From Stutzerimonas degradans (GTDB lineage Bacteria; Pseudomonadota; Gammaproteobacteria; Pseudomonadales; Pseudomonadaceae), in NCBI RefSeq assembly GCF_024448505.1, contig NZ_JAMOHV010000001.1, forward strand, positions 434,001 to 498,000: DNA of 64,000 nt, read 5' to 3'. The notes below the pieces were generated by a model. The model was not told where the DNA came from and ran no database searches. It saw nothing but the letters and a program-made list of their open reading frames with translations. The translations under genes and the position numbers were made by a program. Positions within the stretch are counted from its first letter, which is position 1. Each line of letters opens with the position of its first letter. Below are positions 37,381-46,531 of this stretch, one piece after another.

Positions 37381-38889
37381 TCAGCTGCGCTGACGCAGCT
37401 CGTGCATGCGCGTCAGCTGGCGCTCCAGCAGCGACGGGTACGGCTCCAGCAGGCGCTCCACGCAGCAGGCACCCTCCGGGCTGGCGATCGGGCGGATGCG
37501 TGCGCGCTGCCTGATCAGCGGGTCGTCGCCGATGCTGCGCTCGACCAGCAGCAGGTTGCGGCTGTGCAGCGACATCGCCAATGCCGCCTGAGCGGCGTCG
37601 CTGAGCAGCAGATCGCCCTGACTGAGCTCGTACAGACCTTCGCCTTCGGTCAGGCCCAGTTGCAGCTGCAGGGTCAGCCCGCTGTCGGCGACCTCGATCT
37701 GCAGCGCGTGGCTCAGCGCGCGCATCAGCTCGCCGCAGCAGATCGCGTGGGTGAGGTAGTTCTGTTCATCGTCCTGGCTGTGGAACAGCATCAGGCTGCT
37801 GCCGTCGTTGAGTGTCTGCAGTTCCGCCTGATAGAGCGTTGCCGCTTGCTGCAGGGAGTCACGGTAGCGCTGCAGCAGATCGGTCAGGCGCTCGCGCGGC
37901 AGGCGCCGCAGCTGTTCCTGGCCGCCGAGCTGAATGGCCAGCACCGCACTCTTGCGCGGCGCGGCCGGTGGGGTCGGGACCGGCGGCGCCGGGGTAGCGA
38001 GCGGCGGATCTTCGTCGTCGAAGGCGCCGAACGGTTCGAAGTCATCGTCCGCGCGCAGGGCCGCCGGCTCGCCGAATGACGGCTCGATCGGCTGCGTCGG
38101 TGCGACCGCAGGCGGTTCGCTGAAGTCACGTGGATCGACCTGATCGAAATAGCCATCGTCGAGCATTTCGCCGAGATCCAGTTCCGGCTCGGGTTTTTCC
38201 GGCACCAGACGTGCCTGCAGCTGACGAGCGAGGTCGCCGATCTCGTCCTGACGCCCGGCGCCCGGCGCGGGGTCGTCCGGATCGCGCAGCCACAGGCGCA
38301 GCTGCAGCAGCGGCGTGGACAGCTGGCGGCCGAGGCGCATGCTCAGCACCAGTGCGAGCGCCAGCAGGATCAGGCTGAGCAGGCCCATGCTCTGCAGGCT
38401 GATGGTCATCGGTTGCTGGAACTGCTGCATGTCGAGGCTGATGCGCAGATGACCGGCGATCACTTCCTGGAAGCTGATCGGTGTGGAATACAGGCCCTTG
38501 TCGTCACCCAGCAGGCTGTGCTGCGGTCGCGTGCCGGACTCGGCCAGCACGCGGTTGTCCACGCTGTAGATGGCGGCATGGGCGACCAGCGGATTCTTCA
38601 CCAGATTGCTGAGCAGCACGTTGAGACTGAGGATGTCGTTGGCCACCAGCAGATCGGTAGCCGAGGCGGCCGTCTGCGTGACCAGGCTCTGGCCGAGCGC
38701 ATCGGCCTGCTGCTCCATCGCCTGCTTGAACTGCATGCCGATCACCCACGCATAGATGACCAGCGCCAGGGCGACCAGCAACAGCGTGTGGCTGGCGATG
38801 CGCAGCACCAGTGGGATGCGGTGCTGACGCACGGCGCGGTAGAGCATGAGGAAGAAATTGTCTGGCTTGACGGATGCGGGCCGGTTCAC
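37381..38889 (-). CDS. AhpA/YtjB-type membrane protein with degenerate cyclase-like domain
   Basis: A 502-residue protein. Transmembrane helix 1 (about residues 27-49) and helix 2 (about residues 160-183) enclose a periplasmic sensor-like domain, as in the AhpA/YtjB family found next to serB. A charged HAMP-like stretch and a long acidic, proline-rich linker follow. Residues about 313-455 have the spacing of a class III nucleotide cyclase: AVLAIQLGG, LLQRYRDSLQQAA, LNDGSSLMLF, and LQLQLGLTEGE. The first metal Asp (FAD in true cyclases) is replaced by AIQ, while the second (GDG) survives as NDG, so cyclase activity is unlikely. The likely GTG start at 38889 gives VNRPASVKPDN. Divergent from serB. 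Confidence 0.75.
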   Translation of the reverse strand: MNRPASVKPDNFFLMLYRAVRQHRIPLVLRIASHTLLLVALALVIYAWVIGMQFKQAMEQQADALGQSLVTQTAASATDLLVANDILSLNVLLSNLVKNPLVAHAAIYSVDNRVLAESGTRPQHSLLGDDKGLYSTPISFQEVIAGHLRISLDMQQFQQPMTISLQSMGLLSLILLALALVLSMRLGRQLSTPLLQLRLWLRDPDDPAPGAGRQDEIGDLARQLQARLVPEKPEPELDLGEMLDDGYFDQVDPRDFSEPPAVAPTQPIEPSFGEPAALRADDDFEPFGAFDDEDPPLATPAPPVPTPPAAPRKSAVLAIQLGGQEQLRRLPRERLTDLLQRYRDSLQQAATLYQAELQTLNDGSSLMLFHSQDDEQNYLTHAICCGELMRALSHALQIEVADSGLTLQLQLGLTEGEGLYELSQGDLLLSDAAQAALAMSLHSRNLLLVERSIGDDPLIRQRARIRPIASPEGACCVERLLEPYPSLLERQLTRMHELRQRS

Positions 38890-38923
38890 AGAGCGCGGCT
38901 CTTCTCGAAGGAAATTGGCGGGC

Positions 38924-38929
38924 AGTATA
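38924..38929 (-). promoter_or_regulatory. Possible -10 box for the AhpA-type gene
   Basis: On the minus strand the sequence reads tatact, a near-consensus -10 hexamer, 35 bases upstream of the proposed GTG. A weak -35 match (ttcagc) lies 17 bases further upstream. Confidence 0.35.
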
Positions 38930-39020
38930 CGGAAAGCGCGATGGCGGCTGAAGGTCTGCGCGGTAAAGCGGACGAAACGTCGACGTCCCGCGCGTACCGG
39001 ATAGCCCGGCGCGGATGTTG

Positions 39021-39026
39021 TAGAAT
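39021..39026 (+). promoter_or_regulatory. Possible -10 box for serB
   Basis: The hexamer tagaat in the context ttgtagaatgcgcgcc lies 30 bases before the serB start codon. This pattern is frequent before pseudomonad housekeeping genes. The -35 element is not clear. Confidence 0.4.
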
Positions 39027-39055
39027 GCGCGCCTTCTTTGCATGGGAGTTGCGCC

Positions 39056-40270
39056 TTGCGCGAAATCGTCCTGATCAACATCACCGGGGAAGATCGTCCC
39101 GGTCTGACTGCAGCCATCACAGGCGTCCTGGCGCAGGGTGGCGTGAACATCCTCGATATCGGTCAGGCGGTGATCCATGACACGCTGTCTTTCGGCATCC
39201 TGGTCGAGCTGCCCGATAGCGAAGGCGCCTCGGCGGTGCTCAAGGACGTGCTGTTCATGGGCTACAAGCACGACCAGCAGGTGCGCTTCACGCCGGTGTC
39301 CGAAGACGACTACCAGCAGTGGGTGGCCGGTCAGGGCAAGTCGCGACATATCGTGACCCTGCTGACGCGCAAGGTGACCGCCGAGCAGCTGCACCGGGTC
39401 AGCTCGATCACCGCGAAGTTCGGCCTGAACATCGACCACATCGACCGCCTCTCCGGGCGCATGCCGCTGGACGTGCCCGAGGAGCTGGGCAAGGGCTGCA
39501 TCGAATTCTCCGTGCGCGGCGAGCCGGAAGACACCGCGGCGCTGCGTGCCGAATTCCTCAGCGTGGCGCAGGAGCTGAACGTCGACATCGCCTTCCAGCG
39601 CGACTCGATCTTCCGCCGCAACCGGCGTCTGGCGGTGTTCGACATGGATTCGACGCTGATCGAGGCGGAGGTCATCGACGAACTGGCCAAGGCCGCCGGC
39701 GTCGGTGAGCAGGTGGCGGAGATCACCGAGCGCGCCATGCGCGGCGAGCTGGATTTCCGCGCCAGCTTCAAGGAGCGCCTGGCGCTGCTCGAAGGGCTCT
39801 CGGAGGACGTGCTGGCGGACATCGGCGCCAGCTTGCGCCTGACCGAGGGCGCCGAGCTGCTGTTCGCCGAGCTCAAGCGGCTCGGCTACAAGACGGCAAT
39901 CCTCTCCGGTGGTTTCAGCTACTTCGCCCGGCAGCTGCAGGCCAAGCTGGGCATCGATTACGTGTTCGCCAACGAACTGCAGATCGTCAACGGCAAGGTC
40001 ACCGGCGTGGCGGTCGAGCCGATCGTCGACGCCCAGCGCAAGGCCGATCTGCTGCGCCAGCTGGCCGAGCAGGAAGGGCTGCGCCTGGAGCAGACCATCG
40101 CGGTCGGCGACGGCGCCAACGACCTGCCGATGCTCGGTCTGGCCGGCCTCGGCGTGGCGTTCCGCGCCAAGCCGCTGGTCAAGCAGTCGGCCAAGCAGGC
40201 CATTTCCACCCTGGGGCTGGACGGCATCCTCTATCTGCTCGGCTATCGCGATCGGGAAGGCGCGGAGTAA
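39056..40270 (+). CDS. serB: Phosphoserine phosphatase SerB
   Basis: Last step of serine synthesis: phosphoserine to serine. Two N-terminal ACT-like domains (REIVLINITGEDRPGLTAAI and HIVTLLTRKVTAEQL) are followed by the HAD phosphatase domain with nucleophile motif VFDMDSTLIEAE near residue 200, the SGGFSYFA motif, and VGDGANDLPML. The length is 404 residues, as in other pseudomonads. The start is a TTG at 39056, after tgggag; no in-frame ATG gives the conserved LREIVLINITG N-terminus. The small gene-free space upstream carries a -10 like box. Confidence 0.95.
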   Translation: MREIVLINITGEDRPGLTAAITGVLAQGGVNILDIGQAVIHDTLSFGILVELPDSEGASAVLKDVLFMGYKHDQQVRFTPVSEDDYQQWVAGQGKSRHIVTLLTRKVTAEQLHRVSSITAKFGLNIDHIDRLSGRMPLDVPEELGKGCIEFSVRGEPEDTAALRAEFLSVAQELNVDIAFQRDSIFRRNRRLAVFDMDSTLIEAEVIDELAKAAGVGEQVAEITERAMRGELDFRASFKERLALLEGLSEDVLADIGASLRLTEGAELLFAELKRLGYKTAILSGGFSYFARQLQAKLGIDYVFANELQIVNGKVTGVAVEPIVDAQRKADLLRQLAEQEGLRLEQTIAVGDGANDLPMLGLAGLGVAFRAKPLVKQSAKQAISTLGLDGILYLLGYRDREGAE

Positions 40271-40297
40271 CGCTTTTTCCGATAGGCATAACGGCAG

Positions 40298-40340
40298 AAA
40301 CGACAAGCCCGAGTCGGGATCGGCTCGGGGCTTGTCGTTT
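40298..40340. terminator. Terminator between convergent serB and alcohol dehydrogenase
   Basis: A long inverted repeat, aaacgacaagccc ... ggcttgtcgttt, has T-runs on the outer side of both strands, suited to terminate both convergent genes. Confidence 0.75.
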
Positions 40341-40356
40341 CCGGGTACTGTTTGCT

Positions 40357-41430
40357 TCAGGGCTTGATGGCCACCTTGAGCACGCCGTCACGCTGATTGG
40401 CGAACAGGTCGTAGGCCGCTTCGATGTCGTTCAGCGCGTACTGGTGGGTCACCAGCGGGCCAAGGTCGACGCGCCCGGACGCCACCACGTTGAGCAGCCG
40501 GCGCATGCGTTCCTTGCCGCCGGGGCACAGCGAAGTGACGATCTTGTTGTCGCCGAGGCCGGCATGGAACGCACCCAGCGGAATGGTCAGGTCGCTGGAG
40601 TAGACGCCCAGACTCGACAGCGTGCCGCCGGGCTTGAGCGCGCGCAGCGCCTGCTCGAAAGTGGTCTGGGTGCCGAGCGCTTCGATGGCGGCATCGACGC
40701 CACGGCCAGCGGTCAGCTTCATGATCTCGTCGACGACATCGACGTTGCGGAAGTTCAGCGTCACGTCAGCGCCCATCCGTCGCGCGATATCCAGCCGGGC
40801 ATCGACGCCGTCCACCGCAATGATGGTGCTCGCGCCCCGCAGCTTGGCGCCAGCGGTGGCGCAGAGGCCGATCGGCCCCTGGGCGAAGATCACCACGATG
40901 TCGCCGATCTTGATGTTGGCCGCCTCGGCGCCAGCGAAGCCGGTGGACATGATGTCCGGGCACATCAGGACCTGCTCATCGGTCAATCCGTCAGGCACCG
41001 GCGCCAGGTTGGCCTGCGCGTCGGGCACCAGCACGTATTCGGCCTGGGTGCCGTCGATCGTGTTGCCGAAGCGCCAGCCGCCCATCGGCTTGTAGCCGTG
41101 GCAGCTGCAGCCGCCGTCTTGCGAGGAGAGACCGTCCTGGCTGGCGTAGGAGGAGAAGTTCGGGCAGATGGCACCGGCGATGACCCGCTGGCCTTCCTGG
41201 TAACCCTGCACGTTGCTGCCGAGCTTTTCGATGATACCCACCGGCTCGTGGCCGATGGTCAGGCCGCGGGCGACCGGATATTCGCCCTTGAGGATGTGTA
41301 CGTCGGTGCCGCAGATGGTGGTGGTGGTGATGCGCAGCAGCGCATCGTTGGGGCCGATCTCGGGGATCGGCTTGTCCTGCAGTTCGATACGGCCCGGTTC
41401 GACGAACACCGCGGCTTTCATCATGGCCAT
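40357..41430 (-). CDS. Zinc-dependent medium-chain alcohol dehydrogenase
   Basis: A 357-residue NAD(P)-dependent dehydrogenase. The catalytic zinc ligands fit C40 (TICGTDVH), the GHE motif at residues 60-62 and D in MCPDIMSTGF; this Cys-His-Asp set resembles bacterial secondary alcohol dehydrogenases. The Rossmann motif is VIFAQGPIGLCATAGAK. A Cys-rich insert (CSCHGYKPMGGW near residues 108-119) replaces the usual structural-zinc lobe. The physiological alcohol is unknown. It stands alone, with ribosome site gagaggagt before the ATG. Confidence 0.88.
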   Translation of the reverse strand: MAMMKAAVFVEPGRIELQDKPIPEIGPNDALLRITTTTICGTDVHILKGEYPVARGLTIGHEPVGIIEKLGSNVQGYQEGQRVIAGAICPNFSSYASQDGLSSQDGGCSCHGYKPMGGWRFGNTIDGTQAEYVLVPDAQANLAPVPDGLTDEQVLMCPDIMSTGFAGAEAANIKIGDIVVIFAQGPIGLCATAGAKLRGASTIIAVDGVDARLDIARRMGADVTLNFRNVDVVDEIMKLTAGRGVDAAIEALGTQTTFEQALRALKPGGTLSSLGVYSSDLTIPLGAFHAGLGDNKIVTSLCPGGKERMRRLLNVVASGRVDLGPLVTHQYALNDIEAAYDLFANQRDGVLKVAIKP

Positions 41431-41530
41431 GATGGCGACTCCTCTCGGATCAAAAGACGTCAGGACACTCTAGTCGAGTGTTGTGACGTCTCGCTGATCC
41501 CGATCAAGGTCGTGCCCGATGCGGGGACGG

Positions 41531-43597
41531 TTACTCCTCGTCCGAGGAGAAGTTGTAGTCCATCGACTGGCTGGGGCCTTGCAGGTAATGACCCTGGATG
41601 TAGTTGACGCCCGCCTGCCAGAGCGTCGCCAGCACCGTGGCGCTCTCGACGAAGGGCACGATGCTCAGGCGCTTGTGTTCGTGCAGGTCGGCGAGCAGCT
41701 GCTTGAGCGCTTCCTGGTTCTCCTGGCGGCTCAGATCTTGGGTGTAGGAGCCGTCGACCTTGACGAACAGCGCGTTCAGGTGACGCAGCGTGTTGAACGG
41801 ATTGAGCACGCAGCCGAAGTTGCTCAGCGCCATGTGGCAACCCAGCTCGGCGAGGCCCTGGCCCAACGCCTTGGCGGGTTTGAGGTAGGCCACCGCATCC
41901 GGTTCGTTGAGCTCGAACACCAGCGCGTCGCCCGGCAGGCGGGCTGCCTTGAGCACGACGCCGAGCCAGGGCAACAGCCCGGGATCCTGCAGACTGGCGC
42001 TGGACAGGTGCAGGAACAGCCGCGTGCTGTGGCCCTTGGTGCGATGTTCGGCAAGCAGCTTGATCGAGTTGAGGATCACCCAGCGGTCGATCTTGCCGGC
42101 CAGGCCAGCGTCGCTGGCGGCGCTGAGGAACTGCGCCGGCGGGACTTCGACGCCCTGTGGGTCGAGCAGGCGCAGCAGCACCTCGTAGTGCTCGTGACTG
42201 TCGCCACGCAGGCTGATGATCGGCTGGAACAGCAGGCGGAAACTGTTGGTGTCCAGCGCCTGCTGCAACATGGCGGCGAGATTGCCGCGACTTGCCGCCG
42301 CCGCCAGTTCGTCGGCCGGGTCATAACGCTTGAGCGCGTTGCCGTCGGTGAGTTCGTCGGCACAGCGATGGGCGCGATCGATGACGTCCTGCGCGCGCGC
42401 GGTTTTCTCGTCCAGGCCGGCGACGCCGATGCTCAGGGTGGTCTGCACGGTGCGACCGCCAATGTCGAACAGGTGGCCTTCGACGCGAGTCAGCAGTTTG
42501 CGTAGCGAGACTTCGGCCTGGTCCGGTGCGATACCGGGCTGCAGCGCGGTGAACACATCGTCGGCGAAGCGGGCCAGCGGCGCCTGGGCGTCGAAGTGCG
42601 CGCGCAGCACGTCGGCCAGCTGGCGCAGCAGCTGATCGGCATCGCTCAGGCCGATTTCGGCCTGCAGGCTGGCAAAGCGGTCCACCCGGATATAGGCCAG
42701 ACTGGCGATCTGGCCGGCATTGACCGCACGCTCGACGGCACTGTCGACCAGTTCGGTGAAATGGTTGCGGTTGTGCAGGCCGGTAATCGGGTCCTGCGTG
42801 CTGATCTCGCGCAGCTTCTGCAGTTCGGCGCTGTCGTTTTCGGCGCGGATCACGACCTGGATGCACGGCTCGCCATCGTAGGTGGCCGGCGAGAAGTGCA
42901 TGCGAGCCTTGAAACTATCGCCATCGACACGCACGCCACTGCAGGTCAGTTCGCTGTTGCCTTCCATCGTCTGGTAGTTCTTCAGGAAGGTCTTGAAACT
43001 GCCCTGATCGCAGGCTTCGATCAGGTCGATCATCGGCATGCCTTCCAGATCTTCGACGTCGGCGTAGCCGAACAGCTCAAGGTAGGCGCGGTTGGCATAG
43101 ATGTGCATGCCGTCGTGCACGTAGGCAATGGCGTCCACCGAGCTGTCGAGCAGCAGCTGGCAGCGTTTTTCCGCCTCGCGCAACGCCACTTCCGCCGAAC
43201 GCCGGGCGCGCCGCTGTTCGAGGTTGGCCAGCTCGCGGTTGGCCACCAGTAGCAGCCACTCGTCCTCGCCTTGCGGCAGCGCATCCTGGGCGCCGAGCGT
43301 CAGCGCATCGGTGATCGCTTCGGCGTCGTTGCTCGCGGTGAGCTGGACGATCGGGATGTCCTTGGCCTGCCGGCGGATGGCGGCGATGGCCTCGCTCGGT
43401 TCGAGATTCTCGCTGCTCGGCGCGGCGATCAGCAGGTCCCAGGTCTGTTGCAGCGCGCTCGCGAGATCGTCGCTGGACGTGAGGCGATGCACCCGGGTGG
43501 CCTGTCCGGCATTGCGGAACAGACTGACCAGACGCTCGGCTTCGTTCTGCGAATCCTCGAGAATCAACAGGCGGATGGTTTTCTTTTGCAGGGCCAT
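41531..43597 (-). CDS. fimX: c-di-GMP effector FimX (REC-PAS-degenerate GGDEF-EAL)
   Basis: Polar protein needed for type IV pilus assembly and twitching, 688 residues. Domains in order: a receiver-like domain lacking the full phosphorylation set (residues 8-125), PAS (about 145-265), a GGDEF domain whose motif is FADDV (residues 344-348), and an EAL domain whose signature is EVL (residues 472-474). These changes match the inactive GGDEF and EAL of known FimX, which binds c-di-GMP through the EAL fold. Position next to serB on one side and a PilZ-like gene, psd and rhdA on the other agrees with P. aeruginosa fimX (PA4959) as I recall it. Confidence 0.93.
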   Translation of the reverse strand: MALQKKTIRLLILEDSQNEAERLVSLFRNAGQATRVHRLTSSDDLASALQQTWDLLIAAPSSENLEPSEAIAAIRRQAKDIPIVQLTASNDAEAITDALTLGAQDALPQGEDEWLLLVANRELANLEQRRARRSAEVALREAEKRCQLLLDSSVDAIAYVHDGMHIYANRAYLELFGYADVEDLEGMPMIDLIEACDQGSFKTFLKNYQTMEGNSELTCSGVRVDGDSFKARMHFSPATYDGEPCIQVVIRAENDSAELQKLREISTQDPITGLHNRNHFTELVDSAVERAVNAGQIASLAYIRVDRFASLQAEIGLSDADQLLRQLADVLRAHFDAQAPLARFADDVFTALQPGIAPDQAEVSLRKLLTRVEGHLFDIGGRTVQTTLSIGVAGLDEKTARAQDVIDRAHRCADELTDGNALKRYDPADELAAAASRGNLAAMLQQALDTNSFRLLFQPIISLRGDSHEHYEVLLRLLDPQGVEVPPAQFLSAASDAGLAGKIDRWVILNSIKLLAEHRTKGHSTRLFLHLSSASLQDPGLLPWLGVVLKAARLPGDALVFELNEPDAVAYLKPAKALGQGLAELGCHMALSNFGCVLNPFNTLRHLNALFVKVDGSYTQDLSRQENQEALKQLLADLHEHKRLSIVPFVESATVLATLWQAGVNYIQGHYLQGPSQSMDYNFSSDEE

Positions 43598-43658
43598 GAC
43601 GACAGATCAAAAGCGCGCCGAAGGTGCGCGGGCGGGCGAAAATACGGGTGCCGGCAAT

Positions 43659-45458
43659 CTACAGCGACTTCCAGAGTGAGTCAAAATCTGCGTCCCCATT
43701 GACTGCGCGGGTTCCCCAGGCTGTGACCGGCATCTCCGGCTCGGCGGGCGGCTGGCCGATGAGCTGGTACTCGAACTGGTTGTAGTTGCCGGTATGGCTC
43801 TGGCGGCGCTGCAGTACGGCGCGCTGCTCGTTGCCTTCCTGATTGATCAGCACCTTGTGGCCCTGCTGAAACGGAAGGCGTGGGGCGATCAGGGTCGCCG
43901 CCTGGCCGATGGCCGGGATTGCTGGCAGCAGCAGCGCGCGCAGGTATTCGCTGCCCAGCTCGGTCTTGCGCAGCAGACGCAGGCCGCAGGGTTGCGCTTG
44001 CGGCGCGATCAGTTCGACGCCCATCTGCGTGCCGCCGCCGCGCACCTGGCGAACCCAGCGCACCACGGCGACGCTCCAGCCGTTGTCGCCGTCGCGCAGT
44101 CCCAGCAGCTCGCCAGCCTGCAGTTGTGTGGGAACCTCGGCCGGCCAGGACAGGCAGTAACCGCCGGGGCTGTGGTTGACCAGGCGAACCTCGAACTCAG
44201 GGTAGGTCTGCTCGCTGGCTTGCGCGGCCGCCGGTGCCTGGCTGGGATTGGTCGGGCGAACGAACTCGATGTGTTCGTCGGGCAGCAGGCCGTCGCCGTT
44301 GAGGCTTTGCGCGTCGAAGGCGTTCGCCCAGATGTCGGGGGCGCCGTTGTTGGCCTTGAACACTGCCGAGCTGGGTTCCTCGTGACGCTCCAGTACGGCG
44401 TTGAACGGACGCCGGCCGGCGAGTTGGTAGTGCAGGGCGGTCATGCCGATGCACAGGTGCAGCGTGCCGTTGGCCGGTGTGCGCTGGAAGGAGCGCTCGG
44501 CCATGTCGCCCCAGGCTGCGCTCAGGTGCAGCAGCAGGTCATCGCCGATGCCACTGGCGTCCGGCAGCGAAGAGCGGTCGCGATGCTCCGGCGGCAGACG
44601 CAGGTGCTCGGCGAGCGCTGCGACCAGCCGGCTGGTGTCGATGCCGCACATGCTTGGCAGCGCGGCGCGGGCGAACAGCGAGCGGTAACGCGGCGCACTG
44701 TCATGCTGCGGCGAGAAGACGAACAGGCTGGACGGCGCGCTGGCCGGCTGGATGACCGCCAGCGTGCTCCAGGTCTCCAGTGCCTTGGCCAGCCGGGCGA
44801 TGCCGGACTGGCGCAGCTGGTTGCAGCGCGCGCAGCCCAGCAGCAGGGCGGCGAGGTAGCACTGCTCGGTGCTCAGGCCCGGACCGTGGTGCGCCAGCGG
44901 GTCGCGCACCGCGGTACCCTGCACGGCGTACTGCGCGGCGAGCTGATAGAGCTGGTGCAGCTCGAGCCAGAGGCTCTCGGCGGCTGGGCTGTAGAGCTGG
45001 GCAGAGCGCGTCAGCAGCGCGCCGAGGCTGTGCACCGCGCGCTGCAGGGCGATCGTCAGAAGCTGCCGGCGATCCTGCTCGGGGCGTGCAAGGGCGCGCA
45101 CGACGATCAGCTTGTAGCCGGTGGCCAGGTGATTCTGCAGCGCTTGGCAGAGACCGGCGACCTTGCGTGGTCGCTCGTCGAGCACGATCGGTTGATTCAG
45201 GTAGTGCCGCTCGAGATGCCCGCAGACGTAGTGCACCTCGGGGCGTAGCAGTTCCAGCAGCTGCAGACGGGTTTGCGACGGCACGCGCAGCTGGTTGATT
45301 TCGACCAGCGCCTGGTAGAGCTGGCGTGCCATTTCTCCCAGATTCGCTTTGGGCAGGCCGGCGAGCCACACCTGCAGTGCGCGCACGCTCGCCTCGCAGA
45401 AGCTCAGGCTCTGCTGGGTCGGCGTGGGTACGCGCAATGGCAAATGAAGACTCTGCAA
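43659..45458 (-). CDS. FimX-adjacent protein with PilZ-like C-terminal domain
   Basis: A 599-residue cytosolic protein. Most of it (residues 1-400) is alpha-helical and leucine rich with no family I recognise. Residues about 410-590 look like a PilZ beta barrel: N428-H-S-P-G-G433 matches the second c-di-GMP motif (D/N-x-S-x-x-G), and LGLRDGDNGWSVAVVRWVRQ with GVELIAP follows the barrel pattern. The first motif, RxxxR, is not visible, so ligand binding is doubtful. It lies 61 bases upstream of fimX on the same strand, suggesting joint expression and a role in pilus control. Confidence 0.72.
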   Translation of the reverse strand: MQSLHLPLRVPTPTQQSLSFCEASVRALQVWLAGLPKANLGEMARQLYQALVEINQLRVPSQTRLQLLELLRPEVHYVCGHLERHYLNQPIVLDERPRKVAGLCQALQNHLATGYKLIVVRALARPEQDRRQLLTIALQRAVHSLGALLTRSAQLYSPAAESLWLELHQLYQLAAQYAVQGTAVRDPLAHHGPGLSTEQCYLAALLLGCARCNQLRQSGIARLAKALETWSTLAVIQPASAPSSLFVFSPQHDSAPRYRSLFARAALPSMCGIDTSRLVAALAEHLRLPPEHRDRSSLPDASGIGDDLLLHLSAAWGDMAERSFQRTPANGTLHLCIGMTALHYQLAGRRPFNAVLERHEEPSSAVFKANNGAPDIWANAFDAQSLNGDGLLPDEHIEFVRPTNPSQAPAAAQASEQTYPEFEVRLVNHSPGGYCLSWPAEVPTQLQAGELLGLRDGDNGWSVAVVRWVRQVRGGGTQMGVELIAPQAQPCGLRLLRKTELGSEYLRALLLPAIPAIGQAATLIAPRLPFQQGHKVLINQEGNEQRAVLQRRQSHTGNYNQFEYQLIGQPPAEPEMPVTAWGTRAVNGDADFDSLWKSL

Positions 45459-45625
45459 CCGGAAACTCCCGCAGCACCGACCATCGGTGCCTTGTCAGCG
45501 AACTCTATCAGCTGCGCTTCGTCGTGTTGATGATCGACGATGTCATTTTGATATTATCCGATGATTGGTCGTTCCGGTACGCGGGGTTGTCGCAGGGCGT
45601 GTCGGGTGCGGCGCCGCGCGCGGGT

Positions 45626-45648
45626 GGGCCTGCTCATTCTGCAGGCCC
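45626..45648. terminator. Hairpin downstream of psd
   Basis: A perfect 8-bp stem, gggcctgc-N7-gcaggccc, lies 9 bases beyond the psd stop codon. No T-run follows. The rest of the 198-base gap up to the PilZ-like gene holds no gene; it contains an AT-rich spot, gatattatcc, near 45550 that could be part of a promoter for the PilZ-like gene. Confidence 0.5.
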
Positions 45649-45656
45649 TGCCGGCA

Positions 45657-46520
45657 TCATTCCGTCTGCGCCTGGCCGAGCGCTTCGCCCATGCACACAG
45701 GGCTCAGCGGGCCCAGTTGCTCCGCCCAGCGAACCTGCTCCGGTCCGAACAGCAGGATCACGGTGGAGCCGAGCTTGAAGCGGCCCATTTCCGCGCCTTT
45801 TTCCAGCCGGATCGGTGCGCGCGCGGATTCGTCGTACAGGAACGTCTTCAGGGTGCGCTTGGGTGGCGTGACAAGGCCGGCCCAGACGGTTTCGATGCTG
45901 GCGACGATCATTGCGCCGACCAGCACCATCGCCATCGGCCCGCGTTCGGTGTCGAAGATGCACACCACGCGCTCGTTGCGCGCGAACAGTTCCGGCACGC
46001 CCTGGGCGGTCACTGTGTTCACCGAGAAGATGCGCCCCGGTACGTAGACCATCTCGCGCAGGGTGCCCGTGATCGGCATGTGCACCCGGTGGTAATCCTT
46101 GGGCGACAGGTAGACGGTGGCGAAGTCGCCGCCCATGAACGGCGCGGCGCGCTGGTGATCGCCGCCGAGCAGCTCCGTGACGCTGTAGCTGTGGCCCTTG
46201 GCCTGGAAGATGCGGCCCTGCTCGATCTTGCCGAGCTGGCTGATGGCGCCGTCGCAGGGGTTGAGAATGGCGCCGGGCGTCGGGTCCAGCGGGCGGGCGC
46301 CATCCTTCAGCGCACGGGTGAAGAACGCGTTGAAGTGCTCGTAGGCGCTCAGGTCTTCGATCTGTGCCTGGCTCATGTCCACCTGGAAATGCCGGGCGAA
46401 ACACTTGATGAAGGCGTTCTTCAGCCAGGGAATGCGACATTCGGCCAGGCAGCCGGCCAGGCGCGAAATCAGGTGATGCGGCAGCAGGTACTGGCTGATG
46501 ACGAACAAGCGATCTTTCAT
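45657..46520 (-). CDS. psd: Phosphatidylserine decarboxylase proenzyme
   Basis: Converts phosphatidylserine to phosphatidylethanolamine at the inner membrane. The 287-residue proenzyme cleaves itself at the LGST motif (S252), making the pyruvoyl group. Other conserved parts are [19 protein letters not shown] and [13 protein letters not shown] with the catalytic His. The ATG at 46520 ([16 protein letters not shown]) is chosen over an ATG 15 bases upstream because aaaagg sits at proper distance. It lies 11 bases after rhdA in the same direction. Confidence 0.95.
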   Translation of the reverse strand: MKDRLFVISQYLLPHHLISRLAGCLAECRIPWLKNAFIKCFARHFQVDMSQAQIEDLSAYEHFNAFFTRALKDGARPLDPTPGAILNPCDGAISQLGKIEQGRIFQAKGHSYSVTELLGGDHQRAAPFMGGDFATVYLSPKDYHRVHMPITGTLREMVYVPGRIFSVNTVTAQGVPELFARNERVVCIFDTERGPMAMVLVGAMIVASIETVWAGLVTPPKRTLKTFLYDESARAPIRLEKGAEMGRFKLGSTVILLFGPEQVRWAEQLGPLSPVCMGEALGQAQTE

Positions 46521-46531
46521 GGATGACCTTT

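Noticed and set aside
43659..45458. Whether the FimX-neighbour is a full PilZ receptor.
   Set aside because: The RxxxR half of the ligand motif was not found before the barrel, so it is listed only as PilZ-like.
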